In this document: piece by piece, positions 1 to 9,900 of the stretch
Layout of the letters: every line of letters starts with the position of its first letter
Position numbering within the stretch: position 1 is the first letter of the stretch
Assembly: GCF_030506325.1 (NCBI RefSeq)
Contig: NZ_CP120683.1
Location: forward strand, 6,266,501 to 6,330,500
Length of the DNA stretch: 64,000 nt
Direction of reading: 5' to 3'
DNA from: Tunicatimonas pelagia
GTDB lineage: Bacteria > Bacteroidota > Bacteroidia > Cytophagales > Cyclobacteriaceae
Program-made: the position numbers and the translations under genes
The notes under the pieces: model-generated
The model's database searches: none
What the model was told of the DNA's origin: nothing
Seen by the model: only the letters and a program-made list of their open reading frames with translations

Positions 1-1033
1 CCCAAATAACCACCGGCGAACCAATCAGGGCAGTAATAGCATTAATTGGTAGTACCCAAGCCTGACCGGGCCATTGGGAAACTAAATCGCAGCCAATTAG
101 AATGAATGCTCCGGCTAAAGCACTGGCCGGAATTAGCCAACGATGATCGGAGGTGTTTAGTAGTGAGCGAACTAAATGGGGAACGGCAATGCCAATAAAT
201 CCAATGGGTCCGCAAAAGCCGGTCACCAATCCTACTAATATACTCGTAGTAGCAATAATCCCGATGCGAGTGGGTAGGAGGGGAATGCCCATACTCCGTG
301 CGTAACGTTCGCCCAGTAGTAATCCGTTCAGGTTTTTAGATAGAAGAAAAGTAACCAGAGTGACCACTAAGGTTAGTGATGAAAATATTTGTAACTGCCC
401 GTTGGTAACGTTGCCTACACTGCCTAGCGTCCACAGTAAATAGTCGCGGATTTGCTCCGGTTGACTAAAGTACTGCCAGATACTCACGACCGCCAGCGTA
501 ATATTACCAATCATAATTCCGATAATCAGCAGCACGATATTGTCACTCACCCGCAGTGAAACCGCTAGAATGAGCAAGAGAACTACTGCTGCTCCGGCAC
601 TGGACGCAATAACCAGCAACCATCCCTGACCCACTCCGGATGACCAAAGAGCGGAAACGGCTACTGATTGCCCCGAGGCCAGCATAACTGTCGCTACTCC
701 TAAACTTGCCCCCGCCGAAATACCGAGTACTGATGGCCCGGCTAACGGGTTTCGGAATAAGGTTTGGAGCTGCAAACCACTTACTGATAAGGCCATACCC
801 GCTAACATAGCCGTGAGCGTTTTAGGAATTCTAATATTTACTAAAATATTGTTCCAGACCTGGTTGTCAGCCTTTTGTCCTACCAGCACGTGGGCTACGT
901 CCCGCAGCGGAATAGAAACTGACCCCAGGGCAATATCGGCCAATCCGATAATTACCACCCCCAACGATAGCAGTACTAACCAAGTAGCGGGGACTAATCT
1001 TTTCGCGGTAGCTGATTGGGTAATGGTACTCAC
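1..1033 (-). CDS. FecCD-family ABC transporter permease, likely cobalamin (BtuC-like), 3' end cut
   Basis: This is an inner-membrane permease of the BtuC/FecCD family, forming the translocation path of a TonB-dependent B12 or siderophore importer. I translated the minus strand by hand. It starts at a GTG whose bases overlap the TGA stop of the binding-protein gene (GTGA), so the two are probably translationally coupled. About 344 codons are visible, with many hydrophobic helices. Family landmarks are present: RIPKTLTAMLAG near residue 65, FRNPLAGPSVLGISAG near residue 95, a GFCGPIGFIGIAVPHLVR stretch near residue 270, and GSPVVIW at the cut end. Family members are about 330-350 residues, so only a few C-terminal residues are missing. 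The cobalamin riboswitch upstream of the operon argues that the substrate is B12 rather than iron. The ATPase subunit should lie just beyond the left edge. Confidence 0.9.
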   Translation of the reverse strand, partial: MSTITQSATAKRLVPATWLVLLSLGVVIIGLADIALGSVSIPLRDVAHVLVGQKADNQVWNNILVNIRIPKTLTAMLAGMALSVSGLQLQTLFRNPLAGPSVLGISAGASLGVATVMLASGQSVAVSALWSSGVGQGWLLVIASSAGAAVVLLLILAVSLRVSDNIVLLIIGIMIGNITLAVVSIWQYFSQPEQIRDYLLWTLGSVGNVTNGQLQIFSSLTLVVTLVTFLLSKNLNGLLLGERYARSMGIPLLPTRIGIIATTSILVGLVTGFCGPIGFIGIAVPHLVRSLLNTSDHRWLIPASALAGAFILIGCDLVSQWPGQAWVLPINAITALIGSPVVIW

Positions 1034-2214
1034 TCCAGAAGTTGTTGGTAATAGTAGAGCTGATGGTGAGGTAGCAACTCTGGGTGCAAAATCTTAATTA
1101 GATCGGCGAGGATTCGTTGGGGATAAACTACGCCACTTTCGTAGTAATCGTTACTGCCGCCCGAAGCACTAAGCCGACGATTGCTGTTGTAGACTCTTCC
1201 CGATTGAAAAGCCGAAAAGTCCGCGAAGCGGGAATCAATGCCCAGCACCTCTTTGGTGTTAAGCGATTGTCCGGGGTCAAGCCATATCTCGGCCTGTAAT
1301 CCTAAATCGTACATCCGCTCAAAATCTACCGGAAAACTTACGGCAGTAGAATCCTGACTAAACGCCCAATCGGCTCCGGCATCTTGCAGTAGGGCATTGC
1401 GGTAGCTTTCGGCCCCCGGTACGTACCAGGTTCCCTGAAACGGAGTGCCTACGATGACTGAAGGCTTTTCGGCTACCGATTGGGTAAGCTGGGCTAGGGT
1501 AGTGTACGCCTCCTCGGTTCGACTAAACTTGGTTAATGCAAATTCTTCTTTATTCAGTAGTGATGCAAAAAGCTTGAGCCACTCGGCTTTTCCCAGCGGA
1601 GTGCTTTCGGTCCACTCGGCAACGGGAAGTACCAGAATATCCAGGTCAATAAATTTTTGGTAAGCCGATAAATCGCTACCAGGCATATGGGAAACAAATA
1701 TCAAATCGGGTTCGAGCGAAACTACTTGTTCGGTGTTTAATGTATTACCGCTACCTACTTCTTGAATAAGACCCGAAGCCGCCCGGTTGGTAAACAGAGA
1801 GTCGTAGACGTAAGCAGCTTTATCTAGTCCGACAACTACATCGGTATGACCCAGCATTTTTAAGAAGGCTAAATGGGTAGTTGATTGGGTGATGACTCGC
1901 TGAACCGGAATGCGGACAATCTGATCTACTTCAGCTTCCAAGTCAGGATATGTGGTTTCATCGGCGGGCAGCAGCAGATAGCGTAAGGTATCATTAGCGG
2001 TAGCAAGTGAGAGAACTTTTTGATTCTCGTAATAATCAATGGCAAAACCTTGGGCGTACTCTACGTTTAGTGTCGAGTCAGACTTAAGTAAATTTGCCGA
2101 CTGCTCTGGAGGGTTACTGCACGACCATGAGAACATTAGCGATACTCCCCAATGAAATACCGTATTACGAGCGAGCCTAGTTGGGATATCGAATGATAGA
2201 AACTGAAGTTTCAT
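1030..2214 (-). CDS. ABC transporter substrate-binding protein, BtuF/FhuD-like
   Basis: This 394-residue periplasmic binding protein has the class III (helical-backbone) fold and would hand cobalamin to the permease encoded downstream. The sequence shows an N-terminal hydrophobic stretch ending in FSWSC (Cys32), a weak lipobox that suggests an outer-leaflet-anchored lipoprotein. Motifs of the family follow: VVGLDKAAY near residue 125, a VSLEPDLIFVSH strand, and a C-terminal ILADLIKILHPEL helix. The gene overlaps the permease start by three bases. It lies about 50 nt downstream of a cobalamin riboswitch, so it is probably repressed when B12 is plentiful. Siderophore-binding homologues look alike, and the B12 assignment rests mainly on the riboswitch. 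The long N-terminus before the hydrophobic core means the true start could be slightly downstream. Confidence 0.85.
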   Translation of the reverse strand: MKLQFLSFDIPTRLARNTVFHWGVSLMFSWSCSNPPEQSANLLKSDSTLNVEYAQGFAIDYYENQKVLSLATANDTLRYLLLPADETTYPDLEAEVDQIVRIPVQRVITQSTTHLAFLKMLGHTDVVVGLDKAAYVYDSLFTNRAASGLIQEVGSGNTLNTEQVVSLEPDLIFVSHMPGSDLSAYQKFIDLDILVLPVAEWTESTPLGKAEWLKLFASLLNKEEFALTKFSRTEEAYTTLAQLTQSVAEKPSVIVGTPFQGTWYVPGAESYRNALLQDAGADWAFSQDSTAVSFPVDFERMYDLGLQAEIWLDPGQSLNTKEVLGIDSRFADFSAFQSGRVYNSNRRLSASGGSNDYYESGVVYPQRILADLIKILHPELLPHHQLYYYQQLLE

Positions 2215-2264
2215 AAGTAGTTCTTTTTACCCCAACCCTCGAGGGTAGCTCAGATATTGATTAA

Positions 2265-2434
2265 GGCAGGTCTTCTGACTTCTCCTACAATGATAGCCTT
2301 CCCATCTGTTATTGCAGACAGTGGCGATGAAGTGATCATTGTATGTAGTTTGGAGTTACAGCAGCGAGGACTGCACCGGACTGCGCGTCTCGGTTTCCCT
2401 TTTCAACTTGCCCACAATAAGTAGGTAAGCCACC
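2265..2434 (-). promoter_or_regulatory. Cobalamin (B12) riboswitch
   Basis: Read on the minus strand, this leader contains the hallmarks of the AdoCbl riboswitch in order: a P1 5' strand near GGTGGC, a GGGAAACCGAG-like segment, GCAGTCC elements, the B12 box GCCACTG (2319-2325), GGGAAGG (2297-2303), and the closing GACCTGCC (2265-2272). The 3' edge lies about 50 nt before the start codon of the binding-protein gene. Such elements lower expression of B12 uptake genes when cobalamin binds, by blocking translation or causing early termination. Confidence 0.9.
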
Positions 2435-2496
2435 TTAATGGAAGTAAAACTAGCTAAATTCTCATGAATTCCTAAATCACTGTGGTAGGTAAACTA

Positions 2497-2592
2497 TTAG
2501 CGAGGCGAGTAAATGGAGTAGCCGTAGAGAATAATCAATAACCCTAAGACAATGATGACTAAGGCCGCTATAATGACGTGGCGTTTATTCAT
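2497..2592 (-). CDS. Small single-pass membrane protein (31 aa), hypothetical
   Basis: This short frame starts 8 nt after the xylanase stop codon and encodes MNKRHV followed by about 20 hydrophobic residues and a short polar end (YSPR). It looks like a one-helix membrane protein with a positively charged cytoplasmic start. It would be the last gene of the xylanase transcript. I know no family for it. The hydrophobic content and tight spacing support it, but at 31 codons it could be chance. Confidence 0.4.
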   Translation of the reverse strand: MNKRHVIIAALVIIVLGLLIILYGYSIYSPR

Positions 2593-2600
2593 GATAACGG

Positions 2601-3662
2601 TTAATCAAGTTGGGTCTGATTTGCATCCAAACCATCTAAAAATCCTTGATACATCGGTTTTTTACTAAAGTTCTCGTTAAACAGCAATGGCCATTGCGGA
2701 TGTCCGGTATGCTTAGTCAGCCAGCTCTCGTTATCGCGTAATCCCCAAAATGTAATGGCAAACTTATTTTCTGCTGGTAGTTGCTGGTACCGCTGTACGA
2801 TAGCTGCCAGCAGTTCTTGCTGTTGTTGAGCCGCTTCTTCGGTAAGCGTGCTTAGTTCACCGTCAGGATTAGTACGAATATCTACTTCCGATAGATGTAC
2901 TTTCAAGTTTCGCTTCACAATTTCATCCAGCGCGTACTGAAATTTATCCAATGAGAAGTCTAATCTGATGTGCATCTGCAACCCAATACCATCAATGGGA
3001 ATGTTGCGGGACTGAAAATCGTCTACCATCGCCAGAATGGTAGCTAGTTTTTCGGAGCTAGCTATCACATCGTAATCATTGTAGAACAACAAAACATCGG
3101 GGTCGGCCTCCCGAGCGTACTGGTGGCAGCGGGCTACGTAGTCATCACCTAGCTTTTGGTGATAAACGGAGTTACGCCACCCTTTTCCACCGGAAGAAAC
3201 GGCTTCATTCACCACATCCCAGCTTACTACTTTTCCTCTATAGTGTTTTACCGTAGCCTGAATATAGTCACGCAGTAAATTTTCCAGCGTAGCTGAGTCG
3301 TAGGAGTCAATCGTGTTTTCTAGCCAGTCGGGCTGCATTAGATGCCAAGCTAGTGTATGCCCGTGAACTTGCTGATTGTGCGCTTGGGCAAATTCAAGTA
3401 GGGAATCACCTAAGCTAAAATCGTACTGCCGCTCGGCAGCCCAAATGTACTGGGGCTTCATCACATTTTCGGCAGTAATACTGCTAAACTCCCGCCCTAC
3501 CACTTGGGCGTAGTCAGTCTGGGCTAAGCGTTTGGGGTTGATGGCTACGCCCACCGGAAAGTCGGCAGACTCTCTTAACCGAGGCTCAGGCGAGTCGAGC
3601 CCATTGCTGATTATTACGGTCAATAATAGCCCTAGACTTAAAAAGAAGGAAAAAAACTGCAT
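2601..3662 (-). CDS. Glycoside hydrolase family 10 endo-beta-1,4-xylanase
   Basis: A secreted enzyme that cuts the beta-1,4 backbone of xylan by a retaining mechanism. It has 353 residues with an N-terminal signal peptide of about 20 residues (MQFFSFFLSLGLLL...). The GH10 TIM barrel fills the rest. Visible motifs are AENVMKPQYIW near residue 64, GHTLAWH near 101 (substrate-binding His), WDVVNEAV with acid/base Glu153, HLSEVDIRT with nucleophile Glu259, and ITFWGLRD near the end. Length fits a single-domain GH10 enzyme with no carbohydrate-binding module. It is divergent from two Tat-exported proteins, one of them a GH5 enzyme, which suggests a small hemicellulose locus. The leader between the divergent genes is about 160 nt and AT-rich. 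Confidence 0.95.
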   Translation of the reverse strand: MQFFSFFLSLGLLLTVIISNGLDSPEPRLRESADFPVGVAINPKRLAQTDYAQVVGREFSSITAENVMKPQYIWAAERQYDFSLGDSLLEFAQAHNQQVHGHTLAWHLMQPDWLENTIDSYDSATLENLLRDYIQATVKHYRGKVVSWDVVNEAVSSGGKGWRNSVYHQKLGDDYVARCHQYAREADPDVLLFYNDYDVIASSEKLATILAMVDDFQSRNIPIDGIGLQMHIRLDFSLDKFQYALDEIVKRNLKVHLSEVDIRTNPDGELSTLTEEAAQQQQELLAAIVQRYQQLPAENKFAITFWGLRDNESWLTKHTGHPQWPLLFNENFSKKPMYQGFLDGLDANQTQLD

Positions 3663-3825
3663 AGGTGTTGGTTTAGGTGTTGTTAGTGACTGAACGTTGG
3701 ATTATTGTATATATTTTTTTTGATTTTTAAGTGCAGAAGAATACTTCCTAACCAGAGTAAATATAAAAATGATAGGGTAATTGCTGAAGATAGTAGTATT
3801 TTTAGCAATATATCAACCTAATACT

Positions 3826-5121
3826 ATGCTACGACGTACATTTTTAACGCAAAGTTTAGGGGCAAGTGCTTTGGCTTTATTGCCCAATCACGCTAACCTT
3901 TTTGGTCGTAATTCTAAGGAAGTTTCTGTTCGGGCGATCACCTATGGCTCTAAGTCCCACTGGTTTGGCTACTACGATAAATGGCAGTTTGACCCGTCAG
4001 GCCGATACGTACTGGGTATGGAGGTTGACGTGCCCCGCCGTTCGCCTACCGAAAATGATATAATTAAAATCGGTGTGGTCGACTTGGAAAATAACGATCC
4101 CGAAGGTCGGCCCCAGTGGATAGAAGTAGGGGAGAGTAACGCCTGGGGTTGGCAGCAGGGTTGTATGCTTCAGTGGATTCCGGGTTCGGAAAACCAAGTC
4201 ATTTGGAACGACCAGGAAGATGGACAGTACGTTAGCCGAATACTAAGTCGAGAAAGTGGTAAAGAAAAAATTTTGCCCAAACCAGTCTACGCCCTCTCGC
4301 CCGACGGAACCTTTGCCGTTGGCACCGAATTTAACCGTATTCAGAATATGCGTCCCGGCTACGGTTATCCTGGAATTCCCGACCCCTACGCCAAAGTGAA
4401 AGCCCCGGATGAAATTGGGCTGTACCGCATGGATTTGCATTCGGGCGAGAGCAAGTTGATTTTTTCTTTGGCACAAGCGGCGGCTATCCCTTACCGAGGA
4501 AAGTCGCTGGAAGATAAGTGGCACTACTTTAATCACTTGTTGGTAAGCCCCGATAGCAAACGAATGATTTTTCTGCATCGTTGGCGTGAAGCACCGGCGA
4601 ATACTGCGGGTGCATCCGGTGGTTTTACGACCCGAATGTTCACTATCAACATAGACGGAAGCGATCCTTATATTCTTGACCCCTCCGGTCGTACTTCTCA
4701 CTTTATCTGGCGCGACCCTCAGCACATCTGCGCTTGGACGAAGCCCGAAGGTAAGAAAGCCGCTTTTTATCTATTTAAAGACCAAACCGATGAGGTGGAA
4801 ATTGTCGGGGACGGAAAAATGACGGTCAACGGTCATAACACCTACGTTCCCAACACCAACGGCGAGTGGATACTGAACGATACCTATCCCTCCAATGATC
4901 AGAAGCGTTTACAGACTTTATATCTCTACCACGTACCAACTGATAGAAAGGTGATACTGGGGCAGTTCTACGAACCTCCCGTGTTTAAAGGGGAGTGGCG
5001 TTGCGATCTGCACCCCCGAAGTAATCAGCAAGGTACTAGGGTAGTGTTTGATTCTACTCACCAAAACGGCCAGCGACAAATGTACCTGGCCGATATCAGC
5101 TCTATCATAGAAAACTCTTAA
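3826..5121 (+). CDS. Tat-exported beta-propeller protein (TolB / oligogalacturonate-lyase-like)
   Basis: The protein is 431 residues when started at the ATG at 3826. The frame stays open further upstream to a TTG, but the ATG start gives a clean twin-arginine signal (LRRTFLTQSLGASALAL). After this come repeated strands typical of a propeller: FDPSGRYVLGMEV, VSPDSKRMIFLHR, LYLYHVPTDRKVIL, HPRSNQQGTRVVFDS. It resembles the secreted WD40/TolB-like proteins found in polysaccharide-degradation loci, including the propeller fold of family PL22 oligogalacturonate lyases. I cannot assign the lyase metal-binding residues with confidence, so an enzyme activity is not claimed. It is followed after 10 nt by a GH5 gene, probably in one operon. 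The Tat route suggests folding, perhaps with a metal, before export. Confidence 0.7.
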   Translation: MLRRTFLTQSLGASALALLPNHANLFGRNSKEVSVRAITYGSKSHWFGYYDKWQFDPSGRYVLGMEVDVPRRSPTENDIIKIGVVDLENNDPEGRPQWIEVGESNAWGWQQGCMLQWIPGSENQVIWNDQEDGQYVSRILSRESGKEKILPKPVYALSPDGTFAVGTEFNRIQNMRPGYGYPGIPDPYAKVKAPDEIGLYRMDLHSGESKLIFSLAQAAAIPYRGKSLEDKWHYFNHLLVSPDSKRMIFLHRWREAPANTAGASGGFTTRMFTINIDGSDPYILDPSGRTSHFIWRDPQHICAWTKPEGKKAAFYLFKDQTDEVEIVGDGKMTVNGHNTYVPNTNGEWILNDTYPSNDQKRLQTLYLYHVPTDRKVILGQFYEPPVFKGEWRCDLHPRSNQQGTRVVFDSTHQNGQRQMYLADISSIIENS

Positions 5122-5131
5122 ACCATTGCCC

Positions 5132-6211
5132 ATGCGTCGCCGATCATTTGTGAAAGCCGGTGCTGCCAGTGCTGTTTTAGCTGCAACTGGCCTACCCTCC
5201 TGTAAAATTTCCCGCCAAGTACCGGAAGTTACTGCCGATAATATCCCGATGTGGAAAGGCTTCAATCTACTGGAAAAGTTTGACGGTCAGTCCAACAAGC
5301 CTTATCGAGAAAGTGATTTTAAAATGATGGCCGACTGGGGCTTTAACTTTGCCCGGCTACCGATGTCGTACTGGACGTGGGGTGATGTAAACGATTGGAG
5401 TAAAATTGATGAAGCCACGCTCAAGCATATTGATGAAGCGATTAACTACGGACAAAAGCACAGGGTACACGTTAATCTGAATTTTCATCGGGCACCGGGC
5501 TACTGCATCAACGGAGGTGATTTAGAACCTTACCAGCTCTTTGAAGACGAGGAAGCCCAGGATGCTACCCGCTTTCACTGGCGTACCTTTGCCAAACGTT
5601 ATCAGGGCATTCCTAATTACGACCTAAGTTTTGATTTACTCAACGAACCTCCCTTTATTCCCGAAGCGCAGCATAACCCAGTTATGCTCTCGGTGATTGA
5701 GGCCATTCGGGATGCTGACCCTGACCGATTGATTGTGGTAGATGGCTTAGCGGTGGGGCGTGATCCAATTATTGGCTTTGCCGATAAAAATGTGGTGCAA
5801 AGCACCCGGGGCTACGACCCCATGCGGGTAAGCCATCACGAAGCTTCCTGGATTCCGGGTAGCGATATCTGGCCGGAACCTACTTGGCCCCTAACTACTG
5901 ATGAAGAAACGGTAGATCAGGCAAAACTTCGCCAGCAATTGATTGAACCCTGGCAAACAGTGGTTACTCAAGGAGTAAAAGTACACGTAGGGGAATGGGG
6001 AGCGTACAATCAAACCCCGCACGAAGTGGCTTTGGCCTGGATGGAAGATCTGTTGCAACTCTGGCAAGAAGCAGGCTGGGGCTGGGCACTATGGAACTTA
6101 CGGGGTTCATTTGGAGTGCTAGATAGCGGTCGAGAAGATGTTGAGTACGAAGATTATCAAGGGCACAAGTTGGATCGTAAGATGCTGGAGTTACTACAAG
6201 CGTACTTATAA
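5132..6211 (+). CDS. Glycoside hydrolase family 5 (cellulase-type) enzyme, Tat-exported
   Basis: A 359-residue GH5-like retaining beta-glycosidase. I place the start at the ATG at 5132, giving MRRRSFVKAG, a twin-arginine signal followed by LPSC (Cys24), so it may be a Tat-exported lipoprotein. The TIM barrel shows GFNFARLPMSYW near residue 70, VHVNLNFHRAPGYC near 112 (catalytic-site His), FDLLNEPP with acid/base Glu172, a HHEASW segment near 235, and VHVGEWGAYN with nucleophile Glu288, then a C-terminal WALWNLRG strand. The exact specificity (glucan, mannan or xyloglucan side) cannot be read from the sequence. It is probably co-transcribed with the propeller gene upstream and overlaps the small membrane gene downstream by one base. 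Confidence 0.88.
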   Translation: MRRRSFVKAGAASAVLAATGLPSCKISRQVPEVTADNIPMWKGFNLLEKFDGQSNKPYRESDFKMMADWGFNFARLPMSYWTWGDVNDWSKIDEATLKHIDEAINYGQKHRVHVNLNFHRAPGYCINGGDLEPYQLFEDEEAQDATRFHWRTFAKRYQGIPNYDLSFDLLNEPPFIPEAQHNPVMLSVIEAIRDADPDRLIVVDGLAVGRDPIIGFADKNVVQSTRGYDPMRVSHHEASWIPGSDIWPEPTWPLTTDEETVDQAKLRQQLIEPWQTVVTQGVKVHVGEWGAYNQTPHEVALAWMEDLLQLWQEAGWGWALWNLRGSFGVLDSGREDVEYEDYQGHKLDRKMLELLQAYL

Positions 6212-6468
6212 TGGTAAGTAAATTCAGCATTAGTCGTGGTGATGACTTTTGGCCTCTCTTAATAATTACTACCTTACCTAGAAACGTATCAGTTATGCTA
6301 AATCATATTCGAATGCCTTACTTGGTGCGCGCGCTATGCGGAGCTACCATTGGTTTTCTCGTTAGTCTGTATATAGTAAATACCTACTTTGGGGGTAGCA
6401 TTAACTTTATTGTCTACCTGAGCGTAGTTGCCGGGGCAGGAGCTGGTATCTATTTTTTTCGGCGGTGA
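6211..6468 (+). CDS. Small membrane protein, hypothetical (85 aa)
   Basis: The frame begins with an ATG that overlaps the GH5 stop codon (TAATG), an arrangement suited to translational coupling. The second half carries two hydrophobic segments (around LVRALCGATIGFLVSLYIV and INFIVYLSVVAGAGAGIYFF) separated by a short loop, so it is probably a two-helix membrane hairpin. An internal ATG at 6295 would give a 57-residue protein that is almost entirely the hairpin and could be the real start. I do not recognise a family. Confidence 0.55.
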   Translation: MVSKFSISRGDDFWPLLIITTLPRNVSVMLNHIRMPYLVRALCGATIGFLVSLYIVNTYFGGSINFIVYLSVVAGAGAGIYFFRR

Positions 6469-6932
6469 ACTGAGCCGTTACCTCAAAAATTACGCTGCTA
6501 AATTAGCGTAGTCCATATACGGCTGCTCGCTCCATAACTTTATGGATCACGAAATTCAATCTCGTTTTATCGCGGCAGTCTTAGCTGTAGAGTAAGTAAT
6601 CTGGAAAGCAAAAATTGATAAGATTCTGCTAATATTTAAACAAAAGCCCAACCATAGCTTTTACTTAGATATTCTTAAAGTAAAGCCCTTGGTCATTTTC
6701 AATTTTTCTTTGATGTCAAATCACAGTACGAATTCACAAATATTATTTGTAATATTAGCCGTGCCATTAAGAGATTCGCTGAGTTGTTCACTAAGATATA
6801 AAGAAAGTGTGTTTAGATTAGATAAAATATATTTGAACAATCATCGCTAAAGTGCAACCCGATTTTTTAACCAATCTAACACGTACTCATTCTATTAGTC
6901 AGTCCAGTTTTTTAATAAATCCTTTTAATTCT
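6469..6932 (+). other. Intergenic leader upstream of susC, with several palindromes
   Basis: I see no gene in this 464-base stretch. It holds a stem-loop at 6491-6510 (TACGCT...AGCGTA), a 7+2+7 perfect palindrome at 6531-6546 (TCCATAACTTTATGGA), and a 7+4+7 perfect palindrome at 6739-6756 (AATATTA-TTTG-TAATATT). A TAnnTTTG-type -7 element lies at 6828-6835 (TATATTTG), about 100 nt before the susC ATG, but with no clear -33 partner. The 18-nt palindrome is operator-like. No binding protein can be named. Confidence 0.5.
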
Positions 6933-9900
6933 ATGCTATTTTCTACTGCATTACGATCCTCGGCGATAGTCGGGATTATGATCTTGCTTAGTGTAGTTGC
7001 TTTTGCCCAGCAACGCACCATTTCAGGTACCGTCACTTCTGAGGAAGAGGGAGCACTTCCCGGAGTGAATATTCTTGTGAAAGGTACTACTCAAGGTACT
7101 GTTACCGATATTGAAGGTAACTATCGTATTAATGTACCGGATGAAAATACCGTACTAGTCTTCTCGGCAGTAGGGTACACCAATGAAGAAGTAACCGTTG
7201 GTAACCAATCTACTATTGACATGATTATGTTGCCCGACATAAAATCACTCAGTGAGGTGGTGGTAGTTGGGTACGGAACTCAGGAGCGGCGCGATTTGAC
7301 CGGGGCGGTTTCCTCGGTAGACGCTGGTGATTTCCAAAATATGGCAATCAACTCAGTAGAGCAAGGCTTACAGGGTCGAGTTGCGGGGGTGAACGTAGTG
7401 CAACAGTCCGGTCAACCAGGAGCAGCTATGCAGGTGCAAATTCGGGGTATCGGATCAATCGGTAACTCGGAACCCCTGTACGTTATTGACGGAGTTCCGG
7501 TAATTAACGACAACGGGGCTACTGGGGAAGCTAAGTTTAACGCTCTGAACAGTATAAACCCCAGTAACATAGAATCTATTGAGATTTTGAAAGATGCATC
7601 GGCAGCGGCTATTTACGGGGCACGAGCCGCCAATGGGGTAGTGCTAATTACTACCAAACGAGGTAAAGCGGGAGAAGCAAAAATCCAATTAGATGCTTAC
7701 ACGGGTATTCAGGAAGCTTGGCGATTGCTAGAACTTACCGATATTAATGAGTATAAAGAAATTTCCGATGAGCTGACAGACAATGCCGGATTACCTCGGG
7801 TAGTTGCTCTACAAGATCCGGAAGAGCTAGTTAATATTACTGATTGGCAGGAAGAGATGTTTGACGTAGCTCCGATTAATAATGTAAACCTGAGTGTATC
7901 AGGGGGGAGTGAAAGTGCTCAATTCAGTGTCTCGGGTAACTATATGAGCCAGGAAGGTATTTTACGGAATACTGATTTTGAGCGGTTGAGCTTACGGGTA
8001 AATACTGATTTTAAGAAAGGGAAATTTAAGTTCGGCCAGTCAATGGCTTTTAGTCGCACGGTAGCTAATGACCTTACTACTAATTTTTTTGCTATTATTC
8101 ACTTTCCGCGTAATCGGCCGATATTTGATGAAAACAATGTGGGAGGGTATTCTGGGAACCGCATCATCGATGAACAAGACGCTAACAACCCAGTAGGAGA
8201 GTCTGATCTTTTTACCGATAGAACTACCCGCTTTAGAGTACTCGGAAATATTTATGGTGAGTACGAAATTATTGAGGGGTTGACTTACCGACTAAATCTG
8301 GGTGGTGACTTCATTTATGGAAATAGATACGAGTATAACGAGCCTTTCCAGTTTGGGGATCGGCGAACCGAGCTGTTTGCTTCAATTGATGAGCGAAATA
8401 ACTTCTCGGTCTCCCCCTTAATTGAAAATACCCTAAACTACAGTAAAACGTTTGGCGATCACCAGCTAGGAGTGCTGGTGGGGTATACTCGGCAGTCTTA
8501 CTCTCAAAGGTCTGCCCGAGCTGAAGGGCGAAATACGGTAAACTCAATAGATGTACTAAACGGGGTGAATGAAGTTCCCGCCGTTAGCGGAAGTTTGCAG
8601 GAATTTGCACTAGTATCTTACCTAGGACGTTTGACCTACAGTTTTGCTGACCGCTACTTACTTACTGCTAATATTCGTCGCGATGGATCCTCTCGCTTTT
8701 CACCGGGCAACAAATTTGGGGTTTTTCCCTCCGCATCAGTAGGATGGAGGATAAGCGAGGAAAGCTTTATGGATGCAGTGGATATTGTTAGTGATTTAAA
8801 GTTGCGAGCTAGCTGGGGGCAAACTGGTTTTCAGGAAATTGGTAACTACGGTTTTCAGCCTGAGTTAAGAAACACACTGAACTATCTTATTGGTGGCGAG
8901 CAGGTAACCGGAGTTGCTCAGCGAGACTTAGCTGCTAATTCATTGGTATGGGAAACATCTACCCAAACCAACATTGGTCTGGACGTAGGTTTATTCAATA
9001 ACCAGGTCTTAATTAATGCCGACTACTTTATAAAAGAAACCGACGATATTCTAATACCAGTTCCGCCGACCCCAAGCACCGGAGTGCGAGGAGGAAATAA
9101 CTCACCCACGCTGAATGTAGGTTCGGTGCGAAATCAAGGGCTAGAGCTAGCGTTGACCTACCGCAAATCAGTGGGTGATCTTCAGTACAGCATTACTGGA
9201 AACATAGCAACGCTAGATAACGAGTTTCTTTCGCTGGGAGGCGGGCAGCCTATCACCAGTGGTAACGTAAACGTAACTCGGGTAACTCGGATTGATGAAG
9301 GTCTACCGATTGGCTCATTCTTCGGCTTCCGAACGGATGGAATTTACCAAACCCAGGAAGATATAGATGAAGTAAACCGAATAGCCCAAGAAACTACTGG
9401 GGAAAGTGATGCTGTTTACCAACCCAACGCCGAGCCGGGCGATATTCGGTTCAGGGATCTCGATGGGAATGGAGTTATCAACTCGGATGATCGGGAGTAC
9501 ATTGGCGACCCAATTCCTGATCTCACCTACGGGTTAAGTATCAACGCTTCCTACAAAGGGTTTGATCTGAATGCCTTTATTCAAGGCGTAGAGGGCATAG
9601 AATTGTACTACGGCTATCGCTACTTTGCCGAAGGAATGCTTCGTCCGTTTAACTTTGAAAAGCGTACCTTGAACCGCTGGACAGGGCCAGGTACCAGCAA
9701 CGAGATTCCACGGGCCATTGGGGGGGATCCGGCCAATAACACTCGAGAGTCAGATCGTTTCATTGGCGATGGTTCGTTTCTGCGGATGAGAAACCTAACA
9801 CTAGGCTACACCATACCATTTGCAGCCTTAGAGAATTTTGGAAATGGCTTTTTGTCTAATGTCCGAATTTACGCTACGGCTCAAAACTTGTTCACCATCA

